Below, piece after piece: positions 5,097-7,705 of a stretch of DNA of 7,705 nt. This stretch comes from Bacilli bacterium (GTDB taxonomy: Bacteria > Bacillota_I > Bacilli_A > RFN20 > CAG-288), in contig CAAGIQ010000176.1 of assembly GCA_900769965.1 (NCBI GenBank), positions 1 to 7,705 of the forward strand. Reading direction: 5' to 3'. Numbering within the stretch: position 1 is the stretch's first letter; the number at the start of each line of letters is the position of its first letter. The notes under the pieces are model-generated. The model worked only from the letters and a program-made list of their open reading frames with translations. It did no database searches and was not told the DNA's origin. A program made the position numbers and the translations under genes.

Positions 5097-6043
5097 TGCC
5101 AAGCTTATTAACCCATTATTTCTTTGCAAAGGACTTCTTTGAATCGAATGAAGATTCATGTTCTTTCCTAAAAGGAAACAAAGAGTATTTCCTTCTAGGA
5201 GCGCAAGGACCTGATTCTTATTTCTTTTACGGCCTTTATCCAAAGAAAGGGTTACATATTTCGCATGCTTTAAAAAAGTATGGTTCTCACATCCATAAAT
5301 CAAACGGGGAACTTTACTTCAAATTGCTCTTAGAAGAGAAAGATAGCATTCAAGATGAGAAAGAACGTAATGCTTTTATGTCTTTTATCTACGGTCAGTT
5401 TTCGCATTACATCTTGGACTCGACTACTCATCCATATATCTTCTATTTCTCAGGTTTTGATAAAGATGGAAATCTTACTAAAGAGTATCACTATAGACAC
5501 GCTCATTTTGAAGCCCGTATCGATTCTATTTTAATTGATAGATATGAAGCTAGTCAAAACTTGAAGAGAAGACCTCAAGACATCCTTTGTACTGATAAGG
5601 AAGTATTGGAACTTATCTCTCGTCACCAGGACAACGTGATGCAGAAAATCTTTTCTAATAAGCTTAGAAAGAACATGTATAAAGATGCAGTTGAGTGTAT
5701 GGTTGGACTCTACTCTTTCACAAACGATAAATCTAACTTTAGAAATAAGCTTTTAGGTAAGAGTATGCTTGCTGGACTAATCATTCCTAAATCCACGTCC
5801 GATAGACTTCTTAACGAAGAGAAGAAAACGTGGGTCAATCCAGTTACTAATACCAAGTACGACTTGTCGTTTATTGAGCTTATGGAGAAAGCTAGATACA
5901 AGATGAATAAGAGTGCATTAGTCTTTAAAGACGATATCGTTAACGACGAGATCAAAGCCTTTTTCTCCTCTATAAACTTCAGCGGAGTTCCAGTTGATTC
6001 GAAGCTTACCTATCAAGACGAAAGTGAAGAATTTTTAAAATAA
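5096..6043 (+). CDS. Zinc-dependent phospholipase C-family protein
   Basis: This 315-residue protein belongs to the zinc-dependent phospholipase C/S1-P1-like family (PF00882 type) common in Bacillota. The metal-ligand pattern is recognisable: H7 in LLTHYFFAKD, D40 in LLGAQGPDSYFF, H54/H57, H104 and D108 in FSHYILDSTTHPY (also H112), and the HYRHAHFEARIDS segment with H135, H137, E139 and D143. There is no signal peptide, unlike secreted clostridial alpha-toxin type enzymes, so it is predicted cytoplasmic. Its substrate is unknown, and it may act on phospholipids or another phosphoester. The ATG (5096-5098) overlaps the last base of the pduL stop (TAATG), and no clear SD precedes it, so translation is probably coupled to pduL. 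A hairpin terminator follows. Lys codons here are mixed AAA/AAG, unlike pduL. Confident of family, not of reaction. Confidence 0.85.
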   Translation: MPSLLTHYFFAKDFFESNEDSCSFLKGNKEYFLLGAQGPDSYFFYGLYPKKGLHISHALKKYGSHIHKSNGELYFKLLLEEKDSIQDEKERNAFMSFIYGQFSHYILDSTTHPYIFYFSGFDKDGNLTKEYHYRHAHFEARIDSILIDRYEASQNLKRRPQDILCTDKEVLELISRHQDNVMQKIFSNKLRKNMYKDAVECMVGLYSFTNDKSNFRNKLLGKSMLAGLIIPKSTSDRLLNEEKKTWVNPVTNTKYDLSFIELMEKARYKMNKSALVFKDDIVNDEIKAFFSSINFSGVPVDSKLTYQDESEEFLK

Positions 6044-6055
6044 TTGAAAAAATAC

Positions 6056-6086
6056 GAGCTAGGAATGTAATTTCTTAGCTCTTTTT
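6056..6086 (+). terminator. Rho-independent terminator of the pduL operon
   Basis: GAGCTAGGAA (6056-6065) pairs with TTCTTAGCTC (6072-6081) in a 10-bp stem with one G-T pair and a 6-base loop, followed by five T (6082-6086). It lies 12 bases after the stop of the phospholipase-family gene. Confidence 0.92.
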
Positions 6087-6133
6087 ACTTGCAACAAAGT
6101 TTTAAAAAAGTTCTTAGAGAAGTGTTTATAAAA

Positions 6134-6280
6134 ATGCGTATAGATAAGTTTGTATCAAAGATTCACGCCGATAATTCTAGGTCTATTGAACTTATAGACT
6201 TTCAAATTGAACAAAGTGTCAATAAATTACCTAAGTTTTATATGAATTTAGATATATATCTAAAATCTCTTAGAAAATAA
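6134..6280 (+). CDS. Doubtful small ORF (48 aa) between terminator and rnfC promoter
   Basis: I do not recognise this protein. From ATG 6134 it reads 48 residues beginning MRIDKFVSKI and ending YLKSLRK, polar and basic, with no membrane segment, Cys motif or signal. The frame is open back to about 6071, with a possible TTG start at 6089, but that region overlaps the end of the terminator. The only SD-like element is GAGAAG (6116-6121), 12 bases away, which is too far to be convincing. Codon usage is compatible with the neighbours. It could be a real small protein, the decayed tail of a lost gene, or chance. The first ten residues faintly resemble the start of S4 RNA-binding proteins (MRLDKFL...), but the rest does not follow the S4 pattern. 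Confidence 0.3.
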   Translation: MRIDKFVSKIHADNSRSIELIDFQIEQSVNKLPKFYMNLDIYLKSLRK

Positions 6281-6312
6281 ATGTATACATTAGATATATT
6301 TATAATTTATAG
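6281..6312. other. AT-rich spacer with a 10-bp palindrome
   Basis: Immediately after the small ORF stop lies the perfect palindrome ATGTATACAT (6281-6290), then AT-rich sequence containing an isolated TATAAT (6301-6306) without a recognisable -35. Together with the terminator, small ORF and promoter, this accounts for the 323-base stretch 6044-6366 that lacks a confident gene. No RNA gene is seen in it. Confidence 0.4.
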
Positions 6313-6342
6313 TTATCACTAACCTTACAATATTGATATAAT
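6313..6342 (+). promoter_or_regulatory. Promoter of rnfC (extended -10)
   Basis: TTATCA (6313-6318, four of six consensus positions) is followed by 18 bases and TATAAT (6337-6342). TG at 6334-6335 makes an extended -10 (TGATATAAT). Predicted start is near 6349, leaving a leader of ~18 bases that holds SD AAGGAG (6352-6357), 9 bases before the ATG. TTATCAC/GTGATAA inverted repeats flank the promoter. Confidence 0.75.
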
Positions 6343-6366
6343 TATCGTGATAAGGAGATTTTTTGT

Positions 6367-7671
6367 ATGGTTCATTTTTTAACATCAAATGGATGCAAAC
6401 ACATACCTTCCCACAAAGAACAAACTGAACATGCAGAAGTCAAGGTACTAAAGCCTCAGAAAGTCTACATCTCCGCTGTAGATAACAAGGCTATGCCTCT
6501 TGATAATGCTGTTGAAGTTGGAACTAGTGTGAAGGTTGGTACCTTGCTAGGTATCAGAAAAGATTTCAACTTACCGGTCTACTCTTCAGTTAGTGGTAAG
6601 GTTGTTGGAATCGTTAAGAAAACTTCCTCTTTACTTAATCGTCCAGTCAATCATTTCGAGATTGAAAACGATATGAAAGATGAAGTTGAATTAAGACCAA
6701 CTTTAAAAGAAGGTCAAACTAAAGATGAAGTAGTTGAACTCATCAGGGAAGGCGGTATCGTCGGTTTAGGCGGTGCGGGATTCCCGACATATATCAAGTA
6801 TAAGGCCAGCGATATCGATACGTTGTTAGTTAACGCTGTTGAATGCGAACCTTATATCACAACCGATTTCGTTCAAGGAACAAAGGGTGATGTTGCTTTC
6901 TTCTTCAAGACAGTTTCTAAATTATTAGATATTTTCGGAATTCAAAAAGCTGTCGTCGCTTGTAAGAAGGAAAGAGTAGAATTACTTAACTCTTTAACTT
7001 CTGCTTCTCAAGCTCATAACGATCCAAGAATCGAAGTTAAAGGTGTTAAATCTGTCTATCCAGCAGGTTGGGAAAGATTGTTAATAAAATTAGCTTTGAA
7101 ACGCGAATATAACAAATTGCCATCCGAAGCTAACGTTATCGTCGATAACTATCAAACTATCGAAGCTATCGGTCAAGTCTTATTTAACGGTAAAGTTATC
7201 GCTAATAAGCAGATTACAGTTTCTGGTTTAGTTAACGAACCAGCTAACGTTATCGCTCCAGTTGGTTCGTTAGTTAAAGACATCATCGCTACTTGTGGCG
7301 GATATTCTAAAGAAGTTGTCACTTTAGTTAACGGTGGTCCGATGTGCGGCGAACATCTTAAGTTAGACGATGTTCCTTGTTTGTTACAAACTAATGCTTA
7401 TACAGTTTTAGAAAAGAAACAAAAAGTTGCTAACGCCTGTTTAAGATGTGGTAACTGTTCAGCTTACTGCCCACAGAGCTTACAACCATGTGAAATCAAT
7501 TTTGCGGCTAAACGTAACGATTATGATAGATGTTATAAGTTAGGTGCTTTAGATTGTATCAACTGCGGTCTTTGCTCCTATGTTTGCCCATCTCAAATCG
7601 AAGTTACCGAAGGTGTTAAGAAAGCTAAACTTCTCACCATGTTGAAAAGCCCATTAGCCAAGAAGAAATAG
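6367..7671 (+). CDS. rnfC: Electron transport complex subunit RnfC/RsxC
   Basis: RnfC is the peripheral NADH-interacting, FMN- and Fe-S-binding subunit of the Rnf complex, which couples reduced ferredoxin oxidation and NAD reduction to Na+ or H+ export at the membrane. Seen in the 434 residues are an N-terminal RnfC barrel-sandwich domain (~25-105), the glycine-rich nucleotide/FMN loop GIVGLGGAGFPTYIKY (130-145), the LLVNAVECEPYITTDF segment (153-168), a SLBB-like region (~280-335), and two [4Fe-4S] ferredoxin motifs CxxCxxCxxxC at C358/C361/C364/C368 and C397/C400/C403/C407. Length is typical. The stretch YPAGWERLL (231-239) departs from the common YPQGGEK form. ATG 6367 follows AAGGAG (6352-6357). 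Its own promoter lies upstream and the next gene starts 18 bases after the stop, consistent with first position in an rnfC-D-G-E-A-B operon. Confidence 0.95.
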   Translation: MVHFLTSNGCKHIPSHKEQTEHAEVKVLKPQKVYISAVDNKAMPLDNAVEVGTSVKVGTLLGIRKDFNLPVYSSVSGKVVGIVKKTSSLLNRPVNHFEIENDMKDEVELRPTLKEGQTKDEVVELIREGGIVGLGGAGFPTYIKYKASDIDTLLVNAVECEPYITTDFVQGTKGDVAFFFKTVSKLLDIFGIQKAVVACKKERVELLNSLTSASQAHNDPRIEVKGVKSVYPAGWERLLIKLALKREYNKLPSEANVIVDNYQTIEAIGQVLFNGKVIANKQITVSGLVNEPANVIAPVGSLVKDIIATCGGYSKEVVTLVNGGPMCGEHLKLDDVPCLLQTNAYTVLEKKQKVANACLRCGNCSAYCPQSLQPCEINFAAKRNDYDRCYKLGALDCINCGLCSYVCPSQIEVTEGVKKAKLLTMLKSPLAKKK

Positions 7672-7689
7672 AAAGGGGATAGATAATTT

Positions 7690-7705
7690 ATGACATTTGC
7701 AATTC
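7690..7705 (+). CDS. rnfD: Start of next gene, probably rnfD (truncated by window end)
   Basis: Only ATG plus four codons (MTFAI) are present. AAAGGGGA at 7672-7679 is a good ribosome binding site, though 10-11 bases from the ATG. The rnfD call comes from operon order (rnfC is normally followed by rnfD) and from the start resembling RnfD N-termini. The sequence itself is too short to identify. Confidence 0.5.

Noticed and set aside
5061..5303. Minus-strand open frame across the pduL/phospholipase junction
   Set aside because: Antisense to two supported genes, with no family signal.
5710..5955. Minus-strand open frame with hydrophobic stretches inside the phospholipase-family gene
   Set aside because: Hydrophobicity is a by-product of the Lys/Asn-rich sense strand. 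The opposite gene is well supported.
6134..6200. S4 RNA-binding domain start in the small ORF (MRIDKFVSK...SRS)
   Set aside because: The spacing between the two matched segments is too long and the following S4 glycine/valine pattern is missing.

Overview
The window is AT-rich DNA from a low-GC, Gram-positive-type bacterium (Bacillota, possibly an anaerobic Erysipelotrichia- or Mollicutes-related gut lineage). The evidence is strong AGGAG-type ribosome binding sites, near-consensus TTGACA/TATAAT promoters, a zinc-binding ribosomal protein L32, a YitT membrane protein and an Rnf-type electron transport gene. TGG is used for Trp and no TGA interrupts any gene, so a standard bacterial code fits. 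The lineage assignment is inference from gene content only. The first 19 bases are not genomic: they match the 3' end of the Illumina read-1 adapter, so position 1 is a contig end with residual adapter.

Layout. 22-453 is the C-terminal half of a HAD-family hydrolase cut by the contig end. 579-755 is rpmF (L32), with a perfect sigma-70-type promoter and a terminator behind it. 877-3549 is a two-gene unit, a YitT-type membrane protein and glutamyl-tRNA synthetase, 15 bases apart and closed by a long hairpin terminator. 4402-3572 (minus strand) is a choline-kinase/APH-fold kinase that converges on gltX, shares its terminator and appears to be leaderless. The divergent intergenic region 4403-4520 drives pduL (phosphotransacylase) on the plus strand. 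pduL overlaps by one base a zinc-dependent phospholipase C-family gene ending at 6043, and a terminator follows. 6044-6366 holds that terminator, a doubtful small ORF and the rnfC promoter. 6367-7671 is rnfC, and the first codons of the next gene, probably rnfD, run off the end.

Functional picture. PduL interconverts acyl-CoA and acyl-phosphate (a Pta substitute in organisms without microcompartments), and Rnf couples ferredoxin and NAD to a membrane ion gradient. Together they suggest a fermentative, acetate-producing anaerobe. A Rex-like palindrome, GTTAA-N4-TTAAC, lies over the predicted pduL transcription start and would link acyl-phosphate metabolism to NADH/NAD redox state. The remaining genes are housekeeping (translation) or of unclear physiological role. 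I see no mobile element, CRISPR array, RNA gene or clearly new multi-gene system. The most notable points are regulatory (Rex-like operator, leaderless kinase gene, shared terminator) and the adapter artefact.
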